A stretch of DNA of 64,000 bases, from positions 186,001-250,000 of the forward strand of contig NZ_JAFEUV020000007.1 in NCBI RefSeq assembly GCF_017355915.2, written 5' to 3'. Each line of letters starts with the position of its first letter. Positions within the stretch are counted from its first letter, which is position 1. The notes under the pieces were generated by a model, which saw only the letters and a list, made by a program, of their open reading frames with translations, did no database searches and was not told the DNA's origin. A program made the translations under genes and the position numbers. This document shows positions 63,613 to 64,000 of this stretch, piece by piece. Source of the stretch: Telluribacter roseus (lineage in GTDB: Bacteria > Bacteroidota > Bacteroidia > Cytophagales > Spirosomataceae).

Positions 63613-64000
63613 TTAATTCTTCGCCCTTTCGTACTGTACCGGCCACTTTATATCTACGCCTACCTCCTGAGCCGCATGCAGGGGGAAATAGGGATCCCGC
63701 AAAAACTCCCGGGCCAGGAATACCATATCGGCCTTTCCATCGGCTATGATCTCTTCGGCCTGCGCGGTTTCGGTGATCATACCCACGGCTGCGGTCCTGA
63801 TATCCGCTTCTTTTTTAACCTGTTCCGCGAAGGGTACCTGATAGTTGGGGCCTACGGGTATTCTTACCTTTGCAACGTTTCCTCCCGAGGAGCAATCCAC
63901 CAGGTCCACCCCATAGGGTTTCAGCTCTTTGATCAGTGCCACCGAGTCATCAGCGGTCCAGCCGCCTTCGGTCCAGTCGGAGGCAGAGATGCGTATAAAA
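63613..64000 (-). CDS. NADH:flavin oxidoreductase (old yellow enzyme, YqjM/NamA type), 5' end outside the window
   Basis: C-terminal part of an FMN-dependent ene-reductase-like TIM barrel. The reading frame is open to the window edge, so the start is missing; 63942 is only an internal GTG. Visible family blocks are RISASDWTEGGWTADDSV (bases near the edge), GVDLVDCSSGG, NYQVPFAEQVKKEADIRTAAVGMIT, and the FMN-phosphate-binding segment GKADMVFLAREFLRDPYFP. The end QEVGVDIKWPVQYERAKN is typical of the YqjM/NamA subgroup, which reduces activated C=C bonds with NADPH. It is convergent with the lipoprotein gene. Confidence 0.92.
   Translation of the reverse strand, partial: FIRISASDWTEGGWTADDSVALIKELKPYGVDLVDCSSGGNVAKVRIPVGPNYQVPFAEQVKKEADIRTAAVGMITETAQAEEIIADGKADMVFLAREFLRDPYFPLHAAQEVGVDIKWPVQYERAKN

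Overview
The window comes from a member of the Bacteroidota, most likely the Cytophagales (Spirosoma/Dyadobacter-like). This rests on a SusC/SusD pair, a type IX secretion (T9SS) C-terminal sorting domain, SprB-type repeats, a hybrid two-component system, many PAS-domain histidine kinases and starts without clear Shine-Dalgarno sequences. The genus is inferred, not proven. No rRNA, tRNA, CRISPR array or intact insertion sequence was seen. Both edges cut genes: a histidine kinase on the left and an old-yellow-enzyme-type oxidoreductase on the right.

Layout. 1-3.3 kb: a multi-PAS/GAF histidine kinase facing a single-domain response regulator. 3.7-6.1 kb: a seven-bladed SBBP-repeat lipoprotein, a strong shared terminator and an orphan tyrosine recombinase. 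6.2-24.3 kb: a polysaccharide-utilisation-like locus. A LacI regulator carrying an extra N-terminal zinc ribbon is divergent from SusC, with a 32-bp perfect palindrome between them. SusC is followed by SusD, a periplasmic protein with an ApbE-type flavinylation motif, a Tat-exported FAD oxidoreductase, a secreted alpha/alpha-barrel protein, a sodium:solute symporter, a GH2 glycosidase and a second FAD oxidoreductase without signal peptide. The mix of hydrolases and flavoproteins suggests oxidative breakdown of a glycan or glycoside.

25.3-45.9 kb: a tightly packed five-gene operon for a giant cell-surface assembly. It encodes an outer-membrane barrel, a 2069-residue multidomain protein with a cysteine-rich tail, an FN3 protein, a 3047-residue SprB-like T9SS adhesin with about 25 tandem Ig-like repeats, and a PKD lipoprotein overlapping it by ATGA. 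The last 23 Ig-like repeats keep an exact 252-bp period. This operon and the flavin-containing PUL are the two most interesting systems here.

46-55 kb: signalling genes (a PAS histidine kinase and a hybrid two-component regulator) flanked by decayed genes: a frameshifted succinylglutamate desuccinylase/aspartoacylase-like pseudogene and a remnant of an FAD-linked oxidase. 55-64 kb: an outer-membrane beta-barrel protein, an SGNH hydrolase, an SdpR/SdpI pair with a small PH-like protein, a phosphodiesterase/pyrophosphatase-family enzyme, a choice-of-anchor-I-type lipoprotein and the cut oxidoreductase gene.
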